A stretch of DNA of 64,000 bases. Source: Breviolum minutum Mf 1.05b.01 (lineage: Eukaryota > Sar > Dinophyceae > Suessiales > Symbiodiniaceae). This document shows, piece by piece, positions 11,301-23,870 of the stretch; within the stretch, counting starts at the first letter, position 1; each line of letters starts with the position of its first letter. Position numbers and translations under genes: made by a program. The stretch spans positions 1-64,000 of the forward strand of contig DF241460.1 in the NCBI GenBank assembly GCA_000507305.1. The letters run 5' to 3'. Under the pieces are notes generated by a model. It was not told the origin of the DNA. It saw only the letters and a list, made by a program, of their open reading frames with translations, and made no database searches.

Positions 11301-14300
11301 ATATGATCACCACAGAAAAAACTCCGGTTTGCGACGTGAAGATGACTGGAAAAGTGGCGCTAAAAGAACAATGTACATATATGTAGAATGTAAATGTATA
11401 ATTATTGTTATATTCCAACTACAAATGGTGACTTTTAATGGTTATTTCTTACCTAATGGTTGGAATTTCATCAACAAAACCACCAACAAAACAGATCCAA
11501 GCGTCCATCGAACCAACTTCTTTCAACCAAGATTCGCCAAGGTAAACACGACATTGGCCAGTTTCGTCTGGCCGTACCTGTTAGGTTTCTATGAAAACCA
11601 TGTCGTAGTGGTTTTCAACCTGTTTGAGGTCCAATCTGCGTGTTTCAAAGGGGAAAAAATATTGATAACACCACTGGGTAAGGTGCAAAATATGCTAGTC
11701 AAAAATAGGTTAGCATCTTCCAGGTTCTCATAACAGCATATTGAAAAAACATTAGGGTGGAGCAGATTCTAATTCACCAAGCGTGCAGGGGTAACATGGG
11801 AGGATTCTATGCATCAATTACCCCTTGCTGAGAACATTCGGTTCCCGTTGTTCGCTTGAGAACAACTCCGGACCCGCTCACGTTCCACCATGATTGTAGG
11901 CTAGAAACAGTATCAGCACCCCAGAAATTTGATATACAAGAAGATGGTGCTTTGGAATTAGGAGACTGGGAGACTGCAATTTCACGTCTCCAGCCATTCA
12001 ATTTCAGGTGAGTTTCCCAGAAGTTTTGGAAGAACAGTCATGCAGTTCTTCTCATCAAAAAACCGCGTCCACCCGTTCCACCGCAGCCACAACCCACGGC
12101 GGCGCACCGTACCCAGCGAGCACCACCAAAGAGCATGGACTTACCATTGCCACCCAAATTGCCTCCATTCTTGCCCAAGTATTTCGCCTCAGAAGCGGGT
12201 AAGAAACCTCTACAGGGAAAAAAACACCACCTAACATAGAGTTGGTGTTAAGAAATATGGCATTTCGCACCACTTGGGCTTCGTTGCTTATTGGTTTGGG
12301 ATACATCCCAGGTGGCAATCGTGGGATTTCTGAACCAACAACAAACAACAGTATCACCATCCTCAACTTTCGGTCATGATTTTGACCCGAAAAATGAACA
12401 ACACAAATCTGAACTCAAAAAAAATCTGGAGTGATGATACCGGTTGGTGAATGATGAGGTCCTGATTTCACGGAATTTGTTTTATTTCATCTTCATTTTG
12501 TATACGAATTGAAACCTAAAATCCTTGGTCAAAATGGATCTGGGTAGTTCATTCCCCATACTCCAACGAGGGTCCCTCGTTGATACAGTTGATACTTGGA
12601 ATTTCCGGCCTTCACCACGGATGTATGAAAACGACAAACAAGCCTGGAAAATGACAAGAGATATTCACTACCAACCTTTTAGTCCGCGTGGCAATCGCTA
12701 GATTTTTGCATCATCAACTAGCGTCAATCCGTGTTTTGTCCAACTTTGCACCTGCATTGTTGTTTCTGTGAAATCGTTGAAAAATAAGGCGGGAAGGGTG
12801 TTTAGAAAAAAAACAAAGAAACCCCTGTAGTTCTGCACCCAAAGGCAAATGTTTCTGAGCTTCCCCGACTTGCAGCCCTTTGCTGCCCGGCTGCACCCGT
12901 GCTCCCGAGGAATGATTTACGACGCGTGCTTCACCGTGGAGGTCGGCTCCTACAAACATGTCCCGAAAAAAGCTGTGGTTTGGATTGGTGGGTCGGATCA
13001 AGCATATGAATTTTACGTACGTCTCAAACATGCATGTCGTCTTGATGTATATATATATATATCACAATCTTATAAATCATATCATATTTTGTACATAATA
13101 TATTATATATACAGTACACATATTGACATTTACTGTATGCACATTGGTTTCGCTTCTCAAATGTCGTTTTATATCTTGACATCAGGTTTTTTCAAAAACC
13201 AATTTTTTATTAAGAAATCCTCGTTGAAATGCCCCAGCTTTTTCAGTGGGTGAAACAACTGACTTACTAATCATGTGATCTTCATTTGTACTTCCAACCC
13301 CCCAAAACTGCACTGATCACCAGGCTATTTCACCCTTCCTATCACGAAGCTTGGGTTGATTTCTCGCTCGTCAAAAAACCGGAAAACGACCGGTTCTGCC
13401 TTTCTGCAGCAAGGGGAAGATCCTTGGCAGCTCCAGAAAATTGCGGGGAAATTTGGACCCCAAGAAACAAATTGCAGGGCAAATCTAGACATCAGAACTA
13501 CTGACCACTGGAACCCAGGTTCCACCTGACACTGCAAAAATGGTAATGTATATCATCCCTTCAAATTGAAAAAAATGCATCCTGATGAGAAAATCCTTTT
13601 TGGGGCTCTTGGTTGTATCAAGAAGTTTGGGTTAGCAATGTTGTATGAATAGATTTCCCACTCATGTCAACGAATTTGGTCCTAGATTCATCCTTGTTCA
13701 GCAAGTTATCATGCAAAAATTGCCAGGACAAACGGAAAAAAACTCTGTCCATAAAGGAGCCATACTGGACGGTAGTGGAAAATCCCACCGGTGTTGTTGG
13801 GTGTGTGATAGTGGAAATCAGTACATAAATCAACCAAACCAGTCTTTTTTGCGCAACTCACACGGACACTGATGATTAAGGCATTCCTTCAACATGAAAC
13901 TAGCGGGATGTTGTTCTTACAAGGTCATTGTTCATGTTGGTTTCAAATTGTCTGGCGGACGTCTACCTCAGATAATTGCATTTGTCTCAAAATGTTGGGT
14001 TTCGGATCTGGGAGCATCATCTTCAAAATCATTCCAATGATCCAGCTGCGAATGATTTTGAGGAAAACACTGGACCCCATGTGGGATCCACCATATCATA
14101 ACTTGATGAAAAATTGTCTCTATCAACACCATCCCTTCAACATGATGGCCACCCTACAACTAACATCTGAAACAAGATATTTCCTGTACAGTATCTAGCT
14201 GGTGCTTGAAACATTGCAGTCAAAATGGGAATCTTCTCCAAATAGAAAGTGAATCTCACAACGTTTTTTCACTTTCAGCTGGGTCATGGCAGCGTAGCTA

Positions 14301-17300
14301 CTTGAATCCACTTGGAAACGATGCAAGTTGCCTGATTCGAATATGCCAACTGGCGGAAATCCCAACCAAAACCTTCACGGCTGCCACTGGAATCGGTGGG
14401 GGGGAGCTCCCAAGAAGTTTGAGTTCCACCTGAATCATGTTTTATCATCTATCCACTGCTTTTCCCTGCCTTTTGGGAGAAAAAATCTTACCAATCCGAA
14501 TCCTCACCACAAATCCTGCAGTCGAGTGACTCTTTGGTCAACAGGAAGTGGGAAAGATGGTTCGTTTGCATCTGCACATCATATCCATCTTTGGTCGCCT
14601 GGCAATTCGAAACCATGAACAATGACCTGGTGGTTTTGGCCACCCGAGAAAAAAAACAACGTTTTGTCGACAAAAACATCGCTGGCAAGGAAAATGCCAA
14701 ATTCCGCTCTGCGATCCCTTGGATGTAGTAGAATCGAACTATGACTTTCAGACACTTGGGAGATCCTGTTCTTCATCAATAAAAATAAACCATACCAAGA
14801 TTTGTTTGCGACTTAGGATAACATTCATACTGGCTACCGTGTCACTTTCTGAACTTCATCAATTTTTCTATGAGTGAAATACGGTAGTCACTCCTAATAG
14901 TCACATGGAACTTGGTTAAACATATTTCTATTCATGAGATGATACTGCTCATGATGAATTTTTGAACTCCAGCAATTTTCCTTGAGATTAAAAGAAACTG
15001 GAAGGCGGTAAAACGTAATTTCGGTACGATATCTGCAGATCAACCTGATGAAAGCCAACTTTCGGTACGAAATTCTGCTGTGGAGCTTCAGCGTTTCTAA
15101 TATTTCTTCAATCAAAATATCTACAAAGTCATGCCCATGCAAATGTGGTGTTTGCCAAATGGATATTTCTAAAACAGAGGGGTAGGTGTGTAACTGCGGA
15201 AAAATGGTTCTACACAAACTCAACTTCATCTTAGATCCTCTTTTTCAAAATGAATTCTAAGACCCCCCCAAAACAAACTGGGTTGACAGACCTATAAATC
15301 TTGGGATGCGAAAACCTTCGCCATCCCCCCTCAATGCAATCGCATGACCTTTTTTTCCCGGCGAGAAAATTGCATCCCAATCTGAAGTTGATCGCGAGGC
15401 ACCAAGAAACCCTTGAGGAAATTTGAAAAAATCCTTCAGGAAAAGTTGGGATTTGCCAGGTTTTTCTTTGCACCACAGTTTGACAAATTCCTTCCTAAAC
15501 TGAACTCTATTTCCAATTTGATGATTAATTTCATACTTGCCTATCAATTCATGAATTCATCTAGAATCTAGGCAAAACTTAGGTCCCGAACACGAACAGT
15601 TTTAAACGCTTATACTCACTTACAACAAAGAAAAAGACACAGACAAAGACAAAGACAAAGGGTGTTATTTGGGACTGCCTTTTTAGGTTTTGCCAAATTA
15701 ACAAACCTTTGAAAAATGACCAAAACTCCCCCAAAATTTCAAGGACCTCATCTGCCAGAGCCATGACTCCAGCGTTGTTGCCTCACTTCCGGCAGTTGGA
15801 TGGGGATTAAAAAATCTCCCAAGGCGGTTGGATTTTTTGGGGGAAATCCTTACCCCCACGGTTGTGTGTCACAAATAAAGCTAAAGGTTTATCTAGTTGG
15901 TGGTTTTTCACCAACCCATTTGAAAAATATGCTCGTCAAAATAGGTTCATCTTCCCCAAGTTTCGGGGTGCAAATAAAAAAAATTGAAAACCACCACCAA
16001 GTTATGTGCACTACTACAAATGCCCAAGAATCCTGGGAGTGGTGACTGGCAGCCTGGGAGTTGTTTAATCCAAAAAAATCCACCCTGAGACATTCTCACC
16101 TCCCCGCCCCCCAAAAAATGCCTGGTAAAATACCATTTCACCTGAAAATGTGGGTGTTCAGTTGGATGTTTTGGTGAACACTTTTCGAAACATAAATCCT
16201 TGAAAATACCACCTCAGAAAAAATCGATGTAGCGACGTGAAGATGGTTTCTTCACAAATCTTCCAAAAACATGCTTAGCAAATGGTGATTTGGTGGTTTC
16301 CCCCGATCCCCAAGTAAACCAACTCACTTGCCACTGGGAGGGATCACCCAAGGTCACCAACTCACCAAAGAGGCACGGTTAGATTTACAGTGACTTCTCT
16401 TTGGCACAATTAAACTGGAAAAAAACTGGATCTTCCAAGTGTGTAACGTCTATGCCCACATTCACCCACAAAACCTACCAATTTTAGCATACTTTTTTCG
16501 TCGAAGTTATCTGAGGTATCTGGGACTTTTTTCATCCTACCATGGACGCTCTAGGTGGTTCCGATCAAAAACTCTGCAGTCAAGGTGCACAGGACATCGA
16601 CACCGGTGTCGGCAAACATCGCCTTTCTTGGGGAGCATCCAAAACAAGGCTCATCTCGTTGTGGGTGAGATTTTTGTTAATCTGCTCATGTAGCGATTGT
16701 TTAAACATATTTTCACATAAGGTGGTTTGAACATATGGATGTATTTATTCTCCATAGTCCTGGGATCATGATCATAAGGTCTGAAGTAATTTTTACAAAT
16801 AATAATCCCATGTAGTTTTGCCGCATGTCACCTTTCATAGGGCATCTTCCGGCTCGTTTTCCGCGAGTGAATTTTCTGCAACATAGGGGGCGCTCATCAA
16901 CCCATGGATACTGGATACTGAAATGGATAGCAACAATGAACCAACTCCAAATATGTCTATTTTGGGTACCTATGTTAAGAATTTAGGGTACACCTTCGTG
17001 AAACTAGGACTATCAACGACATTTTGGATGACCATCCCTCTGCAACTTGCATGAATCATCATTACACATAAAAACAGCCAAACTCGGAGAGTGATAAACT
17101 TGGTAAGTTCGGAGATGTTTGCAACACAACACAGCTAGAAACTGGAAGCAAACTAAACGGGAGGGCGAAACCTCCCTGAGGTGTGCGGGGTTTTGGTTTG
17201 ATACCGCCACAACGCGGGAAGGAATTTGATGGAATTTGTTCATCTGGGTTTACTATGATCAAACATTTCAACAACCTTCGATTTGCTGTGATGGTTGGAA

Positions 17301-18446
17301 AAATGAGCCCAAATATGTTCCTACGAAAAATAATGTGTTCATCTCATGGTGGCCCATCCCCAAAATCACCCAACAAGGAAATACGAAGTCACTGGCAGAA
17401 AAAGGTCACTGTACTTGGAAACTGGACAAATAAAACTGTCAAAACTCAGATTTGTGAAACAGATTTGTGATATAATCCAGCCACGTATCAACTGATTGTT
17501 CAGATTGAACCCGCAACCGATTTCTTGAAGATGAACTCCAACATTGGAACTTCAAAAACAAAGGGAAGCACCTTGTAAGACTGTTTTTTGTGGGCAATTC
17601 TTTGATCAAAAAACTACTCTGTGAGTGACTACATTCACCTACTTTGACTCTCATATGGTCATTTTTTCAGAAATATATTAGAGCACATATCTCTGAGTTA
17701 TGTTATGACATAACAGGATGTTAACATCTTGTCTTTTGAAAAAACCCAACCTTTGAGGTACTGCCAATTTTCCGCACTTGTTTGGTGTTTGAACTCACCA
17801 CCCAGTTTTGAAAAATATTGCACCTCAAAATGGCTTCCACATTTTCCCTAGGTGAAAAAAGAAACATTTTTTCTAGCCTAGCTGCCAACGATGATGGCTT
17901 GGAAGACGGACTTTCCTTTTAAACATGGCTATTTTTGGGTATCTATGTATTTTCAACTTTTCGGGGGGTAACTTGTTTTATTTTGCAATTTTGAGAGATG
18001 ATGAATTCACTCTTAGAGGAAAACTCAAACTCACACACCAAACAGTTTTGAGATTATGATGTTTCGCCCAATTTAAACACTTGGGTTGCGTAAGTATGCT
18101 GTGTCGGATTTCGTTCACCACTGAAACTTATTTTGGACGTCCAATCCAATTTCCACTAAATATCAACCCCAAATGAATATCCAAAGCTCCTTTTCTGAGG
18201 TAATAACCCCAAATTCAACAAACAGTTCTTTTGACATGGGTGTTTCCAAAAATAGTGGTACCCCAAAATGGATGGTTTATAATGGAAAACCCTATTAAAA
18301 TGGATGATTTGGTCGTACCATTATTTTTGGAAACACCCACATTCATCCAGGGTTGATATTTTTCCCCCTTCCTTTGGCACCTTCAACTTCTCCGCGCAGC
18401 TTTTGACATTCTCAAAGTTTTGGAGGTCACATTCCACCGTCGTCAC
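8356..18446 (-). CDS. Short-chain dehydrogenase/reductase, 3' part (exons after the large gap)
   Basis: At least ten exons continue the SDR begun at 32.1-30.47 kb. Visible in order: 18446 to about 18372 (VECDLQNF, the CDL block); 15781-15747 (NNAGVMALADE, the NNAG block); 14598-14531 (DGYDVQMQTNHLSHFLL); 13431-13400 (RIFPLLQK); 12949-12870 (GEARVVNHSSGAR, catalytic Ser region); 12187-12108 (AKYLGKNGGNLGGNG); 11577-11536 (RYGQTKLANVVF, catalytic YxxxK); 10963-10930 (LNDRLKAANSK); 8958-8892 (AQSGEDGTMPLL); 8399 to about 8356 (GDFFEPS, then TGA). Most junctions keep frame; donors are GT, GC and, after 11536, GA. Expected but not found: the strand before NNAG and the AHPG exon. SDRs use NAD(P)(H) to oxidise or reduce alcohols and carbonyls; the substrate is unknown. 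The resemblance is to retinol-dehydrogenase-like algal SDRs. Confidence 0.85.
9210..9300 (-). CDS. Possible coding exon between SDR exons
   Basis: The minus strand reads LLQGQLSKTGPQRRLLTT then VPANDDDILRKYPL. It lies between SDR exons at 10.9 and 8.96 kb but does not match an SDR block that I know, so it may belong to another gene or be chance. Confidence 0.3.
9778..9848. repeat. Family A dispersed repeat, copy 2 (diverged)
   Basis: Contains CACATAACTGGGTAGGATTT and CCCCTCAACAATC, matching the core and end of the family A copies at 1082 and 52522. Confidence 0.5.
11062..11185. repeat. AT/TA-rich low-complexity tract
   Basis: Runs of TATATA and CATATA alternate over about 120 bp inside the SDR intron between 11536 and 10963. 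Confidence 0.8.
15896..15998. mobile_element. Family C fold-back element, copy 1
   Basis: About 103 bp bounded by inverted repeats GTTGGTGGTTTTT and GAAAACCACCACC. The interior has TTTGAAAAATATGCTCGTCA and CCCAAGTTTCGGGGT, both shared with other copies. It lies in the SDR gene, in the intron between the exons at 18.4 and 15.8 kb. No coding capacity, so MITE-like. Confidence 0.75.
17880..17975. mobile_element. Family D fold-back element, diverged copy
   Basis: The block GATGATGGCTTGGAAGAC followed by TTTCCTTTT, and the end CTTTTCGGGGGGTAACTT, match the interior and arm of the family D element at 50716-50820. Confidence 0.5.
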
Positions 18447-18485
18447 CTGGAAACAGCACCAACTGAACTCTCCATCAAACGAAGC

Positions 18486-18600
18486 CTTGAATACTGTTGA
18501 GGTACAAAATCCTGCACCACCAAGGATGATGATTATCCCATCATTTATAGGGTTTTAACCATCCCAAGTGGTGCAGGATTTCTTCCATCAACAGTATCAC
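18486..18600. mobile_element. Family B hairpin element, copy 2
   Basis: Arms ATACTGTTGAGG...CCTGCACCAC (18491-18520) and GTGGTGCAGG...CCATCAACAGTAT (18569-18597) are inverted repeats. Read on the minus strand it starts GTGATACTG and ends TTCAAG|G, so splice-site-like ends are kept as in the 811-923 copy. It sits 40 bp before the SDR exon at 18446, at the end of the large SDR gap. Confidence 0.75.
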
Positions 18601-20188
18601 GTTCCCCTTCACATGCTTCCGGCATGTAAGCAGATCTTTGTGAAGAATCCTCAGACAATCCACCCTTTTTTCATGTGGGGATTATTGGTGATCTCCAGGA
18701 TGCTGAGTCGCGGCCCAGCACAAAATGGACCTATCCACATAAGTAGGGGCAAGCTACTTCAAAAACATTCTCAGATTTCATTTTCCCAAGGGTTTGTTCA
18801 AGCCACCTTTTGGCATTATCGCACTCTCAACCAACCAAAATCCCAGCAATTTTTTTCACAAAAATACCTTTTGGAATTACCCACTATCTCCGCAAAATAT
18901 CGTGGTTGAAACCCCGGTGAGGATATGTTTCTCTCAAAAGTGAACCAAGGATGTTGAAGGAGAAATCCCCGCAGCCCAAATTCCCGGCAGATCAATTCAA
19001 GTCAGTCTCAAAAAGGAAACATGGATAATTCCCCTCACTTTGCAAACGGTTGGTCCTGATTTTCTAGAAAAGCACCAGGAAATACATTAGATGTACAGTA
19101 AGTGTTATCAAATCATTACAGTATTGATATGTTCTTCGTTTGGCCCAAAAAACACCCTTGTTTGTTGGAATTTCCAATTTCTTCAACAACCCTTCGGACT
19201 TGTTTGGAATCGCCAACCTGGACAAAAACCACATAGATCTGCAGCACCTTTTTTTGGGCTTCCACAAGATGTCTAGGCAAAAAAATGTTGACAGTAGCTT
19301 CCAGCTCAGTCGAGGCCCCAAGTGATTGTAGCTGGATCGAGATCTTCGTGGCGAAAAAAAACATCGATTACTTGTTGAGCTTTATAGAGGTCGAACATGA
19401 CCGACCTATAGCTATATCTAATTAGTTTTTTACCACAAGCAAACTGAAAACAAAATAACACAATAAAATAACTAAATGTTAGTTGTAGGCGTTTGAAGAC
19501 CCTCTGCAATGATGTTGAGCTAAAAAATAGCACCGTCATTCAACTGGTAAGGTTGCAAATTTTCGATGGAAGTTGATAATGATTTTGTCGACTTTACACG
19601 CATGAAAGTTCATGTTGCATGCCATTCCAACAGAGTAGTTTCCAGAAAATACTGTAAGTTTCCGACAAAAAAAAATTAGAGTTCAGTGAATTGGGTACTA
19701 GTGAAACCCAAACGTTTGATCGCAAAACCGACTGTTCGCAGCAACGAAAGGTGTGGGAAAAACATCCTACGATAAATGCTCCTTAAAAGTCATATGGCTT
19801 TGCGAATTCATCGTAAGATGAAAATCTTGCTGCAAACACATCCCTATTATCCCATCCTTTGTCCTTCATCCCTTCATAAACGAAAATTGAGTCGTCAAAT
19901 CTGGAAAACTCATAGATTTGCATTTTGAAAAAAACCTACACGAGCCATTGGAAAAAGCTTCTTTGTTTAAGATACATCTATATATAGAGGGTTATACTAC
20001 CCTTAGGTAAAGGGATTATAGCCCCTTGTGGGAATAACCAACCAGTATTATGGGATGTAGTACATAGTAGAGGTTTTGTTCGTAGCTCAAATGATTCTAC
20101 TCTACCTTTAACTGGCTTGACTAGGGAAAGATGTCAATGTTGGAATCAAAACAACAAATATGTGAGATATGTATTGGGTCCTACCAAA

Positions 20189-20205
20189 ACACTCTAACAG
20201 TGGAT
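20189..20205. repeat. 17-bp direct repeat, left copy
   Basis: The sequence ACACTCTAACAGTGGAT is repeated exactly at 21184-21200. The pair brackets about 980 bp, as a target-site duplication might. Confidence 0.7.
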
Positions 20206-20500
20206 TCTCTTTTTCCGATTCTCTTCTTAGCGCAGCTTCGAAAGCTGCGTTGCAGCAAGTCTAAATGTACATGCCACAACTTCTGGTTTGAAAGTACCTG
20301 TGAGGGGGGTGAACGAAAGCCAGCACGCGTCTTTTTCTGTCAAGCCCGCAAGAAAAATGATATCTAATATAGACTATCCTATCATATCCCATCTATCAAA
20401 TATGCCTACCTTCTTTTGAGCGAAAACGCGGCAGATTCGGGGTGCTGACACGCCAAGAGGACGTAACGTACCTGGAAAAGAAGCCGGCCAAAGGCAGACC

Positions 20501-20528
20501 AAATGGCACACGGTGTGGTGTGCCATTT
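20501..20528. repeat. Perfect palindrome, unit 1 of a doubled segment
   Basis: AAATGGCACAC and GTGTGCCATTT are exact reverse complements around a 6-bp loop. The surrounding segment recurs 96 bp later (20597-20624) with an imperfect version of the palindrome. Confidence 0.85.
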
Positions 20529-20596
20529 CGATCTGCCACACATGGCCCAGAAGGTAGCAGATTGGACTAGGAGAGAAGGTCGGCCAAGGGCAGACG

Positions 20597-20624
20597 AAAT
20601 GGCACACGGTGCGGTATGCCGTTT
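20597..20624. repeat. Imperfect palindrome, unit 2 of a doubled segment
   Basis: AAATGGCACAC pairs with GTATGCCGTTT with two mismatches. The flanks GGCAGAC and GCCACACRTGGCC also match unit 1 at 20501-20528. Confidence 0.8.
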
Positions 20625-20947
20625 CGAGCTGCCACACGTGGCCGAAAATAACCGCCGCGTGACCAGGGTGGATTCGAGCCTCTGACCCCAACGCACCGTA
20701 CCAAAATTGCCTAGTGGTACAAACGGCTGCCAGACACTCAAAACCGCCACCCTAAACACCTTCTATTTCTGCCAAAAAAAGGCCCCTGTGTCAACCACCC
20801 CCCTCCCCCACACCCCCTCCTTATTCTCACTTCGTTCGCAAGGTGAAACTACGCCTAGCCTACCGGCTGGCTTTCGTAAAAAATGTGAGCCGTTGGCCCA
20901 TCCAAAGCAAATTCTTTGAGCAAAAAACTATTCTAGATTCTCCTCAC

Positions 20948-21166
20948 CGCATACTGGATTGTCGATGAAATGCTGAAATCCCTTCTTCAGAAAGGTGAGC
21001 CTTTCCTCAAAGGTCACATGAAGGATTCTAGGGTCAAGAATCTGTTTCCGTCTAATCGCAAAATCTCGGTTCAATGATCTTTTGGTTCCCGTTTCAGTGC
21101 AGAAAAAATCCCTCAAAATCTTCGCCGCTTCATCCCCACAAGTGAGCTGCGGTCGGCATCGGATGC
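20948..21166 (-). CDS. Coding exon, unknown protein
   Basis: A 219-bp exon starts after AAAG|GCATCCG and ends GTATGCG|GTGAGG, a strong donor. It reads LTCGDEAAKILRDFF, then DFAIRRKQILDPRILHV and LKKGFQHFIDNPVC. The composition is clearly protein-like but the family is not recognised. It lies inside the 12-kb stretch that splits the SDR gene, and between the paired 17-bp direct repeats. Confidence 0.5.
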
Positions 21167-21183
21167 CTTTATGCCACTGTGAG

Positions 21184-21200
21184 ACACTCTAACAGTGGAT
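21184..21200. repeat. 17-bp direct repeat, right copy
   Basis: Exact copy of ACACTCTAACAGTGGAT at 20189-20205. Confidence 0.7.
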
Positions 21201-21964
21201 AATGAAGGTTAATAGAGGTCCCTTGGTAAAATAGTGATGATCATTTTCACATTGTTACAGGGTTTAGGCATGCTAGATAAAAGGTTGGAAAAAAACACCA
21301 AGGAATTCTGTGAACCTCAAAATCTTGATCCAGCTGTGCATGATTCACTTGCAGCGATCGATGCCATGATTTTGGATCCAGTCGCCCTCAGGGTTTTTTT
21401 GTTCGTCCGCCTTGATCTCAGGGGGTTGATGGATCGAACTTTGAACACACTTTTGGCCACCAAAAATCTCGAGCAAAAAAAAATGGAGACGAAAAAAGCT
21501 ATCCATTGAGGGGTGATGGAGACGTTCTTTGGAATGATGACGTTACCGGGAACCTTCACAAAGGTGATTCGGGTAGGTCAAAAATTGCCATAGAAACATG
21601 TCATCTCAGACAGCTCCCAAAATTCCGAAAAAAAAGGGCCTGTTTTTAAGAGTAGCTAGCGAGTATATGTGAGTTTCACCATTTTTTCAAGAGGGAAACC
21701 GGCTCTAAAGAAGAGTCGCCGAGATGTCGTACTGTAGGGGCTTCCTTATGAACTTTTCACTTTCCTCTGTCTATCCCTCTGAACAACAAATTTGCTCCAA
21801 TTCAACGCAGCCAAAAAAACGCAATCACCCCGCAACTGGAAAATCATCATTTATTTGCTGTGAAAATAGTCGGATTTTTTTGTTAAAAAAACATCTTCCC
21901 TAAATGGAATCCCAAAAAGGGCGATGTTTTCACTATAGAAAGGAACCGACAGACATCACGAAGC

Positions 21965-22260
21965 TCAAAATCCAGGGAACCTTACCAAAAACTTATAGGA
22001 AACGATCGGGATGATCAGAATCCCCTTCTTGAACAGTCCTCCCCCGTTTTTAGAATCCCATAGCTTGGCTGAATCCCAACTTTTGTCCCATTTTTCTCCA
22101 GTAGGGGCGGCTTCCAAAACGCAAAAAACAACCCGAAGGGTTGAAGGGCTGGGTTTTATCCCCAAAACTTCTTCTCGACTCCAAAACAAACACACCCAGA
22201 CTTTCACATTCGAAGCTGGGGTGTGTTTTTTTTCCGTCGAAACTGTGCAGTCTCTCAAAG
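21965..22260 (-). CDS. Possible coding region, unknown
   Basis: The minus strand is open with protein-like stretches (REEVLGIKPSPSTLRVVF and KLWDSKNGGGLFKKG), but a second frame is also open and no splice edge is fixed. Confidence 0.25.
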
Positions 22261-23562
22261 TGGTTGAAAGGTTTCCATTTCGGACAATTCGGAGTCCAGC
22301 CTGATCAGGATGGGCAAAGCTGCCCATCCATGGAAAAAACCCATCCATGGGGAAAAATATCAATCCGAATTCATTTTGTGAATCCCATTTTTTTGGAAGT
22401 GATGTTGTCTTTTTTGGGGAGAAATCCTGGGTGATGACTTTTTTTCAGCCAACGGTTTCAGCTATATACTTAAATACATTGTATGATCCGGACAAGACCG
22501 TGAATGTTGAAACCCAACCTTCCGACACCTGGCGTGATGCCTATCCATGCTTTAATCTACTGCCAAGGTTATCCAGGTACTTTTTTTGAAAGCTGCAATC
22601 GACGAGAAACACCTAAAACAACAAATGAACAAAACTTTCCAGCATGAACTTCTTGTTACACCCTGGAATTCCAATAACTTTCTGAAACTGTCCTTTAAGA
22701 AAGTTGATGGTTCTTTTTAAGTCTTTCTCCGGAGTCTTTATTCGAAATTGGGGGAACTGTTCAGGGGCCAACTTACGCACTTTCTTCGTTTCTCAGGTGT
22801 TTCTTTGCTGTTGAAAACATCGCTCCTCCCGATGCAATCGCTCGTCACAAATTCTATTGATGAAGTTCAGCGGATACAAACTTCACCTTTTCCAAAAAGA
22901 TTTTTCCTTGGATCTACCCTCTACCCAGGATTCCACCAAATAAAGGATTGGTTTGATTGGTTAGGGATCCCTTACTAAACATATAATGTCATCTTGGTGG
23001 TGACGATTGCATACTGGTTGGATGTAACCAAATTTTCACTTCCCATCAACTTGACCTTGGGTTATCCCTAAACCGACTGATGGACGCCAGCATTGCATAC
23101 TGGAAATGGAAACTTCAGCATATCCCAACTTAAAAACCCAAATATTTCTACCAAATGGTGATTCTTTAGTGGTGACTTTATTAACAACAAAAAAGAGCTG
23201 GAAAACACGAATCCAAACCAAAACGCAGGTCAAAAATCACCTTTTTGACGAAGTTTTTCTTCCTTGGATAGGTTTTTGATGACCAGTATTGGATCCGCCC
23301 TTTCGGTACTGCAGGAGTCACGTTTGGTTTCTGTACTTGCTGGGTAAAACAAGCCACAACGGGAAAAAACAACACAAACTTCTTGGAGAAATACGTGAGA
23401 AATCCTGGTGCAAGAAACATTGAAGTGAAAAAAAATCTGCTTTCGGTCAATCACGGGAATTCTCATGACAGGGATGGTATTGATTAAAAAAAACTCCCAC
23501 AACAGGTCAGCTAACATCTTGTGGACAAATCCCATGTGGTTTCATCAGTTGAAACAAGCTGT

Positions 23563-23870
23563 TTAAATGCTTGGAGTGAAGAAACAAATCCTCAAAGCAA
23601 TGGTTTTGTTGTGGCTCATTTGCAGGGTTCCAGGTGGGTGTCCTGGGTAACGCCCCAGAATGTCCACCAACAGCAGCAGCACTGGCGTTTCACCCATGTT
23701 AGGATGTCGGAAGTTCGGATCAAGAATTTGAATGGTGGATCGGATCAACCTTCTTTCATCCCAAATATACCTCCAGTAGTTGGAGGTTTTGTACCCCATT
23801 TCAAACATATGCGAAATTGTATCCCAAACATCCCGCAAATCGGGGTCCAAAATTAAAAAAAAACGTTGAC
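23563..23870 (-). CDS. Possible coding region, unknown
   Basis: The minus strand reads RDVWDTISHMFEMGYK, then IQILDPNFRHPNMGETP. The plus strand of the same segment is also open, so the call is weak. Confidence 0.25.

Noticed and set aside
20655..20720. GGATTCGAGCC and TTGCCTAGTGG resembling tRNA B and A boxes
   Set aside because: The boxes are in the wrong order on the same strand and no T-arm or acceptor stem can be formed; at best a decayed tRNA-derived repeat.
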